Shown here piece after piece: positions 8,945-21,658 of a stretch of DNA of 64,000 nt. Source of the stretch: Alicyclobacillus shizuokensis NBRC 103103 (GTDB lineage: Bacteria > Bacillota > Bacilli > Alicyclobacillales > Alicyclobacillaceae); assembly GCF_001552255.1 (NCBI RefSeq), contig NZ_BCQV01000026.1:1-64000 (forward strand), read 5' to 3'. Each line of letters opens with the position of its first letter. The first letter of the stretch is position 1. The notes below the pieces were generated by a model. That model was not told the DNA's origin. It saw only the letters and a list, made by a program, of their open reading frames with translations, and searched no databases. Made by a program: the position numbers and the translations under genes.

Positions 8945-10719
8945 ATGATGAGCACGGGAGCGGAAGCCGCAGCGCCAAAACCGATGCCGGAGAAAGCGGG
9001 CGCCGAGCCCAGTCCGCAGGCGCACGGGCGGCAGGTGCATAGCACGCTGGAATTGACCGGGGCCGAGATGCTGGTGGAGGCACTGCGCAGGGAGGGTGTC
9101 GAGGTTCTGTTTGGCTATCCCGGAGGGGCGGTGCTTCCCGTATACGACGCCCTCTACCAATGTGGGATTCGGCACATCCTGCCCCGTCACGAACAAGGGG
9201 CCATTCACGCGGCGGAAGGCTACGCGCGCGTGACCGGGCGACCTGGGGTTGTGCTGGCGACGTCGGGGCCGGGCGCGACCAACCTGGTCACGGGTCTGGC
9301 AGATGCGATGATGGATTCGTTGCCTCTCGTCGTCTTCACCGGTCAGGTGGCGACCGCGGTCATCGGTACGGATGCGTTTCAAGAGGCCTCGGTGCTCGGC
9401 ATCACGATGCCGGTCACCAAACACAGCTATCAGGTGCGTGAGGTAGCGGAGCTGCCGCAGGTGATTAAAGAGGCTTTCCACATTGCCACCACGGGTCGTC
9501 CAGGGCCCGTACTCATTGACCTGCCCAAGGACATTTCCAGCGCCAAGGGCGTGTTTCATTATGACGCACCGGTTTACCTGCCTGGCTATCAGCCGACCGT
9601 AGAGCCCAACCGGCTGCAACTGCGCAAACTGGCGGCCGCTGTGGCAACGGCGCGCCGGCCCGTAATCCTCGCCGGGGCCGGTATTCTGCACGCCCGTGCG
9701 CACACCTTGCTGCGCCAGTTCGCCGAACGCACGCGGATTCCGGTGGTCAACACCTTGCTCGGGTTGGGAGGCTTTCCGGGCAATCACGAGCTGTTCCTGG
9801 GCATGGGAGGCATGCACGGGACGTTTGCCGCCAACCACGCGCTGTATGAAACCGACCTCCTGATCAACTTTGGGGCTCGCTTTGACGACCGCCTGACCGG
9901 CAATCTCAATCACTTCGCCCGGCGGGCGAAGGTTGCCCACATTGATATCGATCCGGCCGAAATCGGCAAGAACGTCGAGACGGACATTCCGGTGGTCGGG
10001 GACGCCGGCCGCGCTCTTGAGGTGCTGCTGCAGGAATGTGCCGGTCCGGGCCATTATGAGGACTGGGTTTCACACCTTCTGGAGCTCAAGCGGGATTACC
10101 CGTTCTGGTACGAGCGGGACGACAGCGGGCTCAAGCCTCAGTGGGTGGTGGAGGAGATTTGCCGCGCGACCCACGGAGACGCGATTGTCGTGACGGACGT
10201 CGGTCAACATCAGATGTGGGCGGCTCAGTTCTATTTGTTCGCGGAACCCAATCGATTTGTGACGTCGGGTGGTTTGGGCACCATGGGCTTTGGTCTGCCT
10301 GCCGCTATCGGCGCTCAGCTCGGTGATCCCAATCGGGTGGTGGCCGCCGTGCTCGGCGATGGCGGGTTTCAGATGACGGTGCAGGAGCTCGCCGTGGTGG
10401 CCCAGTATCAGTTGCCGATCAAGGTGATTGTGCTGAACAACTCCGCGCTGGGCATGGTCAGACAGTGGCAAGAACTATTTTACCAGGGGCGCTATTCCCA
10501 TTCCTTGCTCCCATTGCAACCGGACTATGTCAAGCTGGCGGAGGCGTACGCAATTCCGGGTCGCCGGGTGGAGGACGAGGAAAGTTGCGCTGCCGTCCTG
10601 CGCGAGGCGTTGGCGCAGCCCGGCCCTGTGCTCATCGAGTGTCGGGTCAAACCGGAGGAGAACGTGTATCCAATGGTGGCCCCGGGCAGTGGCCTGCACG
10701 AGATGATAGGGGTGAAACC

Positions 10720-10723
<4 letters not shown>
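8945..10723 (+). CDS. ilvB: Acetolactate synthase, catalytic subunit
   Basis: ThDP- and FAD-dependent large subunit of acetohydroxyacid synthase, about 592 aa. The ATG at 8945 (or 8948) is preferred over an upstream GTG at 8888 because GGAGGG lies 7 bases before it. Motifs: [37 protein letters not shown] (the ThDP glutamate), and the C-terminal ThDP motif [21 protein letters not shown] with [13 protein letters not shown]. The N-terminal 30 residues are an Ala/Pro/Glu-rich extension before the core. The stop overlaps the ilvN start (ATGA), implying translational coupling of the two subunits. Confidence 0.97.
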
Positions 10724-13843
<3,120 letters not shown>

Positions 13844-13847
<4 letters not shown>

Positions 13848-14998
13848 CGAAGCGGATTGCGGTTCTGCCCGGCGATGGCATCGGGCCGGAAGTGACCGCG
13901 GCGGCGGTACGGCTTCTGCACGCTGTGGCAGCTTGGACCGGGGAGCGGTTTGAGTTCAGGCACGGTCTCATCGGCGGCGCGGCGATTGACGAGACGGGCG
14001 AACCGTTGCCGCAGGAGACGGTGGAACTGTGCAAAGACAGCGATGCGGTGCTGCTGGGGGCTGTTGGCGGACCCAAGTGGGATCAGGGGGCTGGGCACCA
14101 GCGCCCGGAGGCGGGTCTGCTGGGCATTCGCAAGGCGCTGGGGGTGTACGCCAACCTGCGGCCCATCACGGTCTTCCCCAGTCTGGTCGACGCGTCGCCG
14201 TTGCGGCCAGAGGTGGTCCGCGGCGCCGACTTTGTGATTGTCCGCGAACTGACGGGCGGTCTGTATTTCGGTCAACCGCGGGAACGCCGGCAGGTGGATG
14301 GTGGACTGGAAGTGGTCGACACGCTGGTGTACACGCAGGGGGAGATTGAGCGGATTTTGCGTCTCGCGTTTGAACTCGCCCGCCAGCGCCGCGGCAGGTT
14401 GACCTCCGTGGACAAGGCGAACGTGTTGGAATCGAGCCGGGTTTGGCGAGAGACGGCGGAGCGGCTGGCTCCAGAGTACCCGAATGTGCAGCTCAATCAC
14501 CTCTTGGTGGACAACGCGGCCATGCAGTTGATTCAGAACCCGGGCCAGTTTGACGTGCTGGTGACGGAAAACCTGTTTGGTGATATCTTGAGCGACGAAG
14601 GAGCCATGATTACGGGGTCCATTGGTTTGTTGCCGTCGGCCAGTCTGGGCAGCGGGGGGCCCGGGTTGTACGAGCCCGTGCACGGATCGGCCCCCGACAT
14701 CGCCGGTCAGAACAAGGCCAACCCGCTGGCCACCTTCTTGTCGACGGCGTTGATGCTTCGGCATTCCTTGGGACTGCCGGAGGCTGCGGACGCGATAGAG
14801 CAGGCTGTGCGTGACGTCCTCGCCGCCGGCTGGCGGACGGCCGACCTGATGGGCGGGGGCGTGACAAATTCGGCGCACAGCCCGCTGGGTACCGGCGAGA
14901 TGACCGACAAGGTGCTGGACGTCCTGAAGACTCGATTGGAAGGGCAAGGGAGGGGAATCATCGATGTCCACAGCGCGGCCGAAGACGCTGTTCGATAA
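13844..14998 (+). CDS. leuB: 3-isopropylmalate dehydrogenase
   Basis: NAD-dependent oxidative decarboxylase, 384 aa. Start ATGA overlaps the leuA stop. Motifs: [18 protein letters not shown] at the N-terminus, [13 protein letters not shown]-like [28 protein letters not shown], and the family signature [25 protein letters not shown] near 250. The C-terminal 20 residues ([21 protein letters not shown]) run 35 bases into leuC and are longer than usual, possibly because the stop was extended. Confidence 0.96.
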
Positions 14999-16442
14999 AA
15001 TCTGGGAACCACACGTAGTCGTGGAGGAAGGCAGTCAAAGCCTCATCTACATCGATTTGCATTTGATCCACGAGGTCACGTCGCCGCAGGCGTTTGAGGC
15101 TCTGCGCTTGGCAGGTCGCAAGGTGCGCCGGCCCGATTTGACGTTCGCCACCATGGATCACAATGTGCCGACGGACAATCCGTTCGACGTGCGCGATCCC
15201 ATCGCGGCCAAACAGATCCAGACGCTGGCGGACAACTGCCGGCAGTTCGGGATTCCGTTGGCCGATTTGAACAGCTGCGATCAGGGCATTGTGCACGTCA
15301 TTGGGCCGGAGCTGGGCCTGACTCAGCCCGGAAAGACGATTGTCTGCGGCGACAGTCACACCTCCACCCACGGGGCGTTCGGCGCCCTGGCGTTCGGCAT
15401 CGGGACCAGCGAGGTCGAACATGTGCTGGCCACGCAGTGCCTGTGGCAGGTGCGGCCGAAAACGTTGAACGTGCGTCTGAACGGGCGGATCCCAGCCGGA
15501 GTTACGGCGAAGGACATCATCTTGGCGGTGATTGGCCGTTACGGTGTTGATTTTGGCACCGGCTATGTGATTGAGTTTTCGGGCGAGGCGGTGCGGAGCC
15601 TGAGCATGGAAGGCCGCATGACCATGTGTAACATGGCGATTGAGGCCGGCGCCCGGGCCGGCTTGGTCGCGCCGGATGAGAAGACCTTTGCCTACCTTCA
15701 GGGCCGGCCCTACGCGCCGCAGGGGGCGGACTTCGACCGGGCCGTAGAGGCCTGGAAGCAGCTGTGCACGGACGAGGGCGCCGAGTTTGACAAGGTCATT
15801 GAATTGGATGTGGCGGACCTGGAACCGCAGGTCACCTGGGGCACCAACCCGGGCATGTGCCTGGGTGTGAACGACGTGGTGCCGAGCCCGGACAGCTTCA
15901 CCTCTCCTGTCGCGCGCCAGGCGGCCGAACAGGCGCTTGCCTACATGGGGCTGACCCCGGGAACGCGCTTGACCGATGTGTCCGTCCAGCACGTGTTCAT
16001 CGGCTCGTGCACCAATGCCCGGATTGAGGACTTGCGGCTGGCGGCTGCTGTCGCCAAAGGCCGGCGGGTGGCGCCCGGGGTGCGGGCTCTGGTGGTGCCC
16101 GGATCGAAGCGGGTCAAGGAGCAAGCGGAGGCGGAGGGGCTGCACGAGGTCTTCCGCGCGGCTGGCTTTGAATGGCGGGAACCGGGCTGCAGCATGTGCC
16201 TGGCCATGAATCCGGACTTTGTCCCGGCCGGGGAGCGGTGCGCCTCGACATCCAACCGCAACTTCGAGGGCCGTCAGGGGAAGGGAGCGCGTACGCACCT
16301 GGTCAGTCCGGCGATGGCGGCTGCCGCGGCCATCGCGGGTCACTTTGTCGATGTGCGCGAGTTTCTGGACGGATCTCCGTCGCCGTTGGCGACCGGATCG
16401 AACACTGGGGGTGCAGGCAATGGAGCCGCTCGTCCGGCATGA
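14964..16442 (+). CDS. leuC: 3-isopropylmalate dehydratase, large subunit
   Basis: Aconitase-family [4Fe-4S] isomerase subunit, 492 aa. The start ([19 protein letters not shown]) aligns with the usual LeuC N-terminus, so the 35-base overlap with leuB seems real. Cluster cysteines occur in [14 protein letters not shown] near 350 and [11 protein letters not shown] near 410; [30 protein letters not shown] is near 130. The C-terminal tail is extended and overlaps leuD by 23 bases. Confidence 0.96.
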   Translation: MSTARPKTLFDKIWEPHVVVEEGSQSLIYIDLHLIHEVTSPQAFEALRLAGRKVRRPDLTFATMDHNVPTDNPFDVRDPIAAKQIQTLADNCRQFGIPLADLNSCDQGIVHVIGPELGLTQPGKTIVCGDSHTSTHGAFGALAFGIGTSEVEHVLATQCLWQVRPKTLNVRLNGRIPAGVTAKDIILAVIGRYGVDFGTGYVIEFSGEAVRSLSMEGRMTMCNMAIEAGARAGLVAPDEKTFAYLQGRPYAPQGADFDRAVEAWKQLCTDEGAEFDKVIELDVADLEPQVTWGTNPGMCLGVNDVVPSPDSFTSPVARQAAEQALAYMGLTPGTRLTDVSVQHVFIGSCTNARIEDLRLAAAVAKGRRVAPGVRALVVPGSKRVKEQAEAEGLHEVFRAAGFEWREPGCSMCLAMNPDFVPAGERCASTSNRNFEGRQGKGARTHLVSPAMAAAAAIAGHFVDVREFLDGSPSPLATGSNTGGAGNGAARPA

Positions 16443-17019
16443 AGGGAAAACGGCGTTCCTGGACAGGGTCAACGTCGATACGGACCAGATTATACCGAAA
16501 CAGTTTCTGAAGCGGATTGAGCGCAGCGGTTTCGGCCAGTTTCTGTTCTACGATTGGCGGTACTTAGACGATGGCTCCCCCAATCCGGAGTTTGCGCTCA
16601 ACCACCCCGATTACGCGGGGGCGAGCATCCTCGTGGCGCGCGACAACTTCGGCTGCGGGTCCTCCCGTGAACACGCCGCCTGGGCGTTGGCCGACTACGG
16701 GATTCGGGTCATTTTGGCGCCTTCGTTTGCGGACATTTTTTACAACAACTGCTTCAAGAACGGGCTGCTGCCGGTGGTTTTGGCGTCCGAAACCATTCAG
16801 CACCTGTTCACTGTCGGCGCGGGTCATCCGTACAGCCTGACGGTGGACCTGGAGAAGCAGCGCGTGGAGCTGCCGGATGGAACTAGTTACCCATTCGACA
16901 TCGATCCACAGCGCAAACACAAGCTGCTGAACGGTCTGGATGATGTCGGTTTGACCCTGCAGCACGAGGCCGCCATAGCGGATTACGAACAACGGCGCAG
17001 CAAGGCGGCGGTCGGCTGA
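16420..17019 (+). CDS. leuD: 3-isopropylmalate dehydratase, small subunit
   Basis: Partner of LeuC, 199 aa, carrying the swivelling aconitase domain. Motifs: [21 protein letters not shown] near 20, [20 protein letters not shown] near 80, and [13 protein letters not shown] near 105. Start ATG 16420 lies within the 3' end of leuC. The final base is shared with the start of hom. Confidence 0.96.
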   Translation: MEPLVRHEGKTAFLDRVNVDTDQIIPKQFLKRIERSGFGQFLFYDWRYLDDGSPNPEFALNHPDYAGASILVARDNFGCGSSREHAAWALADYGIRVILAPSFADIFYNNCFKNGLLPVVLASETIQHLFTVGAGHPYSLTVDLEKQRVELPDGTSYPFDIDPQRKHKLLNGLDDVGLTLQHEAAIADYEQRRSKAAVG

Positions 17020-18374
17020 TGGACGTACAGGTTGGATTGCTCGGGTGTGGAACGGTCGGGTCCGGAGTCGTGCAGCTGCTGCGGCGTCGGGCCGGCAAGA
17101 TCCAGGCTTTGACCGGCATGCGCCCGGTACTAAAGCACATTTTGGTGCGCGACGCGACGAAACCGCGGGCTGTCGACCTGGCTGGCGTCCATGTCACCAC
17201 GCGGCCGGAGGACATCCTGGAGGATGGGGACGTGCGCGTGGTCATTGAGACGATAGGCGGCGTGGAGGACGCGAGGCGGATGCTGCTAGCCGCCATCGCG
17301 GCCGGCAAGCACATCGTCACGGCCAACAAGGACCTGATTGCCAGCCATGGCCCGGAGATCTGGGAGGCCGCCGCCAAGGCGGGCGTGGACGTGTACTACG
17401 AAGCGGCGGTGGGCGGCGCGATTCCGCTCATTCGTCCGCTCAAGGAATCCCTGACGGCCAACGACATCACCGACCTGAAGGGAATCCTGAACGGAACCAC
17501 GAACTACATCCTGACGCGTATGACGGAGACCCGGGCGGAGTTTGCCGACGCGCTGAAGGAGGCCCAGGATCTGGGCTATGCAGAGGCCGATCCGTCCAGT
17601 GACGTGGACGGTCTGGATGCGGCGCGGAAGCTGGCCATCCTCGCTTCGATTGCGTTTCATACCCAGGTGCGCTTGGAGGATGTCGAGGTGGCGGGCATCC
17701 GCTCCGTGTCCGCGCGCGACGTGCAGTACGCGCAGGAGTTAGGCGCGGTGATCAAGCTACTGGCCACGGCTACCGACCGCGGCGGGCAGTTGGCGCTGCG
17801 GGTGCGGCCGACACTGGTGCCGCGGGACCACCCTCTGGCCAGTGTTTCCGATTCGTACAACGCCTTGTTCGTACGCGGCGATGCCTCGGGGGATCTCATG
17901 TTCTTTGGCCGCGGAGCGGGCTCGCTGCCGACCGCCAGTGCCGTGGTCGGTGATCTGATTGAGGTGCTGCGCAATCTGCGGCTGGGTGTGGTGCAGATGG
18001 CCCCGCAGGTCTGTCTGTTGCATAAACGGGTGGACGCGGCTTCCATGGAGCCGGCGCGCCACTACCTCAGGCTGCTGGTCGACGACCAACCGGGGGTATT
18101 CGCGCAGATTGCCGGTCTATTTGGCGAAGGCGGCGTGAGCATGGAGTCGGTACTGCAAAAACGGGTCCACAACAGCTGCGCCGAGATTGTCATTGTCACC
18201 CATCGGACGTCCCCCCGGCGATTGCGCGAGGTGCTGTCAGCCCTGCGGCAGTTGGCCAGTGTGCGGGAGATCTGTAGCGTGATGCCAGTGGAACCGGGAG
18301 ACAAGGAAGGGGAATCCGCGGCTGATCAGGAGACGGCTGGGGCCGCCATGCTGCCGCTGGCCGTGGATGGATGA
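17019..18374 (+). CDS. hom: Homoserine dehydrogenase
   Basis: NAD(P)-dependent reduction of aspartate semialdehyde to homoserine; 451 aa. Rossmann motif VGLLGCGTVGSGVVQLL at the N-terminus, TANKDLIASHG near 108, YEAAVGGAIPLIRPLKESL near 127, and GILNGTTNYILTRM with DPSSDVDGLDAARKLAIL near 155-210. A C-terminal ACT domain (about 345-420, LRLLVDDQPGVFAQIAGLFGEGGVSMESV) should sense an amino acid, threonine in relatives. Start ATG overlaps the leuD stop (TGATG), so threonine synthesis is physically coupled to leucine genes. Confidence 0.95.
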   Translation: MDVQVGLLGCGTVGSGVVQLLRRRAGKIQALTGMRPVLKHILVRDATKPRAVDLAGVHVTTRPEDILEDGDVRVVIETIGGVEDARRMLLAAIAAGKHIVTANKDLIASHGPEIWEAAAKAGVDVYYEAAVGGAIPLIRPLKESLTANDITDLKGILNGTTNYILTRMTETRAEFADALKEAQDLGYAEADPSSDVDGLDAARKLAILASIAFHTQVRLEDVEVAGIRSVSARDVQYAQELGAVIKLLATATDRGGQLALRVRPTLVPRDHPLASVSDSYNALFVRGDASGDLMFFGRGAGSLPTASAVVGDLIEVLRNLRLGVVQMAPQVCLLHKRVDAASMEPARHYLRLLVDDQPGVFAQIAGLFGEGGVSMESVLQKRVHNSCAEIVIVTHRTSPRRLREVLSALRQLASVREICSVMPVEPGDKEGESAADQETAGAAMLPLAVDG

Positions 18375-18425
18375 AGAAAAACCGAGACTTCGTTTACACC
18401 GTGCGGGCAGGGGAGGAGCCTGTTG

Positions 18426-19505
18426 ATGATCAACGTGCAGACACGGCACAGGCGCTGGCCGGGGATTCTGTCGAGCTATCGGGAATGGTTGCCGGTGACC
18501 GAGCAGACGCCGGAACTCAGCCTGTGTGAAGGCAATACACCACTGATTCCGTCGCCTCTCCTCAGTCGGCGCACGGGCTGTGACGTGTTTTTGAAGTATG
18601 AGGGTGCCAATCCGACCGGATCGTTCAAGGACAGGGGCATGGTGTTGGCCGTCGCCAAGGCTTTGGAACAGGGTTCGGAGGCGGTCATCTGTGCTTCCAC
18701 CGGCAACACGTCGGCTTCCGCGGCGGCCTACGCGGCGCGCGCCGGGGTGCGCGCCATTGTGTTGATTCCCGAGGGCAAGGTGGCGCTGGGCAAGCTGGCG
18801 CAAGCGGCCATCTACGGGGCGGAGGTCGTGTCCATCCGCGGTAACTTCGATGAAGCGTTGCAGTTGGTGCGGGAGCTCTCGGAGGTGTTGCCGGTGACGG
18901 TGGTCAATTCCATCAACCCGCACCGGTTGGCGGGCCAGCAAACGGCCGCCTTCGAGGTTTGCGACGCGCTCGGCGGCGCCCCGGACAGGCTGTGCATTCC
19001 GGTTGGAAACGCGGGCAACATCAGCGCCTATTGGCAAGGGTTCACGGCTTACCACAGGGCGGGCGTGGTGAAATCGACCCCGAAGATGAACGGATTTGAG
19101 GCGGAGGGGGCCGCCGCCTTGGTGGTGGGGCACCCGATTGAGCACCCGGAAACGTTTGCCACCGCCATTCGCATCGGCAATCCGGCATCCGCGGAGTTGG
19201 CGCTGAACGCCGCCAGAGAATCCGGCGGCGCCATCGGTTTCGTCAGCGATAACGAGATTCGCGAAGCGTATCAATGGATTGCGGGAGAAGGCGTGTTTGC
19301 GGAACCGGCGTCGGCGGCATCCGTTGCCGGCCTGCTGAAGTTGGCACGCACCGGCCAGTTGAACCCGGGCGAGACGGTGGTGTGCGTGTTGACCGGCAAC
19401 GGGCTGAAAGACCCCGATTCAGCCACCAGCATCGCGGCTGCGTCGGCCCAGGTCGTGAATGCGGAGTTGTCGGCCGTGCGGCAGGTGCTCGAGAAGCGGT
19501 TGTGA
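18426..19505 (+). CDS. thrC: Threonine synthase
   Basis: PLP enzyme of about 359 aa converting O-phosphohomoserine to threonine. The ATG at 18426 is 8 bases after GGAGGAG; a TTG at 18423 is also possible. Motifs: [12 protein letters not shown] near 35, the Schiff-base lysine in [11 protein letters not shown] near 62, [20 protein letters not shown] near 85, [14 protein letters not shown] near 190, and GNGLKDP near the C-terminus. Short (class II) form, typical of Firmicutes. Confidence 0.95.
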   Translation: MINVQTRHRRWPGILSSYREWLPVTEQTPELSLCEGNTPLIPSPLLSRRTGCDVFLKYEGANPTGSFKDRGMVLAVAKALEQGSEAVICASTGNTSASAAAYAARAGVRAIVLIPEGKVALGKLAQAAIYGAEVVSIRGNFDEALQLVRELSEVLPVTVVNSINPHRLAGQQTAAFEVCDALGGAPDRLCIPVGNAGNISAYWQGFTAYHRAGVVKSTPKMNGFEAEGAAALVVGHPIEHPETFATAIRIGNPASAELALNAARESGGAIGFVSDNEIREAYQWIAGEGVFAEPASAASVAGLLKLARTGQLNPGETVVCVLTGNGLKDPDSATSIAAASAQVVNAELSAVRQVLEKRL

Positions 19506-19515
19506 GAGAGGCAGG

Positions 19516-20508
19516 ATGGCGGTAGACATGGATGCAGCGATGACAGCACGGGATCAAGCCAGATCCACCCTGCGCCTGCGCGTACGGGTTCCTGCCACCT
19601 CGGCCAATCTGGGACCTGGCTTCGATTGCATGGGGCTGGCGCTGGCCCTGTTCAATGAAATCGAGGTGGAGACCGGTCGCCCGTTTGCGATCACGATGGA
19701 AGGAGAGGCGGCCAACCAGCTTCCGCTCACGCGTGACAACGTCATCGTGCAGGCGATGGAGCTTTTGTTCGAGCGGGCGGGGACCACGCGCGTACCTGCG
19801 GACTTTTGCATTCGCGCCCACAACCACATTCCCATCGCGGCGGGACTGGGCTCCAGCGCCAGCGCGATTGTCGGCGGCCTGCTGCTCGGCAATGGCTTGG
19901 TTCAGCACTTTGATCCGGAGCGTGCGCTGGATGACGCGGCTCTGCTGAAACTGGCGACGGAATTGGAAGGACACCCGGACAACGTCGCGCCTGCGCTGTT
20001 TGGAGGGGGGTGCCTGTGTACGGCGGACGGATACGGCCCACCCTATACGCCTCTGCCCATACCCGAGCAGCTGGTGTTTGCGGTCGGCGTGCCCAACTTT
20101 CCCTTGCCGACGGAAAAGGCGCGCAAGGCGCTGCCGCAACAAGTCTCGATGGCCGATGCGGTGTACAACGTGGCGCAGGCTGCGCGTCTGATGCTCGCGT
20201 TGGCGAGCGGGCAACTGGACGGGCTGCGGGCGGGCTTTGGCGACCGGCTGCATGAGCCGTACCGTCGCCAGTTGATACCCGGGTTTGAGGACGTGCGCCG
20301 CGCGGCGGTGCGGCAAGGAGCGAAGGCGCTCACGTTGAGCGGGGCCGGGCCTTCGCTGTTGGCTTGGTGCGACAGCGAGAAGGTGGCTCTGCGGGTGGCC
20401 GACGAGATGACCCTCGCCTGGCGGGAGTACAATGTGGAGTGTGTATCGATGGTGCTCCGGCCCTGGCTGGACAAGCCCCGTGTGGAACGATTGGCGCCGC
20501 AGGCTTGA
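19516..20508 (+). CDS. thrB: Homoserine kinase
   Basis: GHMP-fold kinase of about 330 aa making O-phosphohomoserine. Start ATG 19516 follows an AGAGAGGCAGG stretch. Motifs: VRVPATSANLGPGFDCMGLAL near 25, the ATP-binding PIAAGLGSSASAIVGGLLLGN near 105, GHPDNVAPALFGG near 150, and ALTLSGAGPSLLAWC near 275. Last gene of the run; its stop codon lies inside the stem of the terminator. Confidence 0.95.
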   Translation: MAVDMDAAMTARDQARSTLRLRVRVPATSANLGPGFDCMGLALALFNEIEVETGRPFAITMEGEAANQLPLTRDNVIVQAMELLFERAGTTRVPADFCIRAHNHIPIAAGLGSSASAIVGGLLLGNGLVQHFDPERALDDAALLKLATELEGHPDNVAPALFGGGCLCTADGYGPPYTPLPIPEQLVFAVGVPNFPLPTEKARKALPQQVSMADAVYNVAQAARLMLALASGQLDGLRAGFGDRLHEPYRRQLIPGFEDVRRAAVRQGAKALTLSGAGPSLLAWCDSEKVALRVADEMTLAWREYNVECVSMVLRPWLDKPRVERLAPQA

Positions 20509-20523
20509 CCTGCGGCGCTTTTT
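20494..20523 (+). terminator. Intrinsic terminator of the ilv-leu-hom-thr operon
   Basis: GCGCCGCAGG (20494-20503), loop CTTGA, CCTGCGGCGC (20509-20518), then TTTTTG. A 10-bp perfect stem with a U-run. The stem covers the thrB stop codon. Confidence 0.9.
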
Positions 20524-20544
20524 GACGGTTTGATTGTTTTGTGG

Positions 20545-21093
20545 CTAATTTCGCGCGTGTCCGTGCTCCGACGCCTCGAGCTGCCTTTCCTTCCACAGCA
20601 GATACGCGAAGTAGGCCGCGTAATACGCGAATAAGATGACAATGACAAGCACGGTCCAAGGGTCGCTCGTATAGTTGTTCGCCTGCAGATGAGCCGGTTG
20701 GCCATTGGATGCGGCGACGAGGTCTTCGCTGTGGTACAATTCCAACAATCGGTAGGCCAGGCGGCCGATAAACAGGAGCAGCACCACACCACTCACCCAG
20801 CCGCTGGGCCGATAGTGCCACACGCCGTTCCGGATTTCGAAACGGGTGGTGGCCGCCGCGACCCATGCCAATGCCAACCCGAGCAGGATGCCGATGCCCA
20901 TCACCCAATCAGACAGGTGAGTCTGGGCTGCTGTCACCACAAACAGTACGAGCAGCGCCACGAACAGCAGGCAGCGGATACTCATGCGTCGGCGCTGGAT
21001 GGGTTGGAACGAGATGGTGCGGCGGATGCGTCGGTAGAGGCCGAACGCGACGAGGATGACGATGACGAGTACGGGCAGGATGTGACTTTCCAC
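20545..21093 (-). CDS. Multi-pass membrane protein, possibly CcdC/DUF1453-like
   Basis: About 182 aa from a GTG at 21093 with GAAAGGAG upstream on the minus strand. Four to five hydrophobic segments are visible: ILPVLVIVILVAFGLY at the N-terminus, CLLFVALLVLFVVTAA, GIGILLGLALAWVAAA, GVVLLLFIGRLAYRLL and VLVIVILFAYYAAYFAYLLW. The pattern RRIRRTISFQPIQRRR after the first helix, then a motif of the type TRFEIRNGVWHYRPSGWVSG and GRLAYR, recalls DUF1453/CcdC-like proteins; I am not sure of this. Function unknown. Confidence 0.7.
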   Translation of the reverse strand: MESHILPVLVIVILVAFGLYRRIRRTISFQPIQRRRMSIRCLLFVALLVLFVVTAAQTHLSDWVMGIGILLGLALAWVAAATTRFEIRNGVWHYRPSGWVSGVVLLLFIGRLAYRLLELYHSEDLVAASNGQPAHLQANNYTSDPWTVLVIVILFAYYAAYFAYLLWKERQLEASEHGHARN

Positions 21094-21207
21094 GCAATTT
21101 CTCCTTTCGGCTTGTGTGAGCCGCAGACAGGATTGCCGTGCGTTTGTGTCTTGCTGCGCTCTTTCCCTTCTTATACCACAGTCCATAAGAGGATGGGAGG
21201 GTATGGC

Positions 21208-21567
21208 GTGTCACAGTCCGAAGAATCCAAATACGTCCAGCAACATCTGGCCAACGAACGGACGTTTCTGGCTTGGATTCGCACCATCATCGCGATTTTG
21301 GGCATTGGCTTTGTGACCACGAGCTTGCACTTTGAATTAGCGCGCGACATGCATCCGTTCTCTGATGCCCTGATTCGCGGTATCGGCTTGTTCACGATTT
21401 TCATCGCCTTGGCGGCTGCGTTCTACGCGTGTTGGAGCTACCTTCACAAACGACGCGGCATCAACTCCGACCAGTTTCAATCCGCTTTTCGCTTCCCCGT
21501 CTTCCTGAGCGCGTGTCTGATCTTGATGCTCCTGGCTATGGTTGTCTATCTCCTGACGGCCTACTGA
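21208..21567 (+). CDS. DUF202/YidH-like small membrane protein
   Basis: About 119 aa from the GTG at 21208, spaced 8 bases from GGGAGGG; an ATG at 21193 is an alternative. The N-terminal QQHLANERTFLAWIRTIIAILGIGF is the typical DUF202 pattern (NERTFLAWxRT). Three membrane helices follow (about 25-45, 60-85, 100-118). Cytoplasmic membrane protein of unknown function. It is divergent from the gene at 20545. Confidence 0.85.
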   Translation: MSQSEESKYVQQHLANERTFLAWIRTIIAILGIGFVTTSLHFELARDMHPFSDALIRGIGLFTIFIALAAAFYACWSYLHKRRGINSDQFQSAFRFPVFLSACLILMLLAMVVYLLTAY

Positions 21568-21658
21568 CGCGAGCGCTGCGACTCCCGACTGGTCCACCTC
21601 CGCCGCACCGCGCGATTGTGCAAGATACGGTACAATGGGAGGGTCGAGGAGGGAGAGC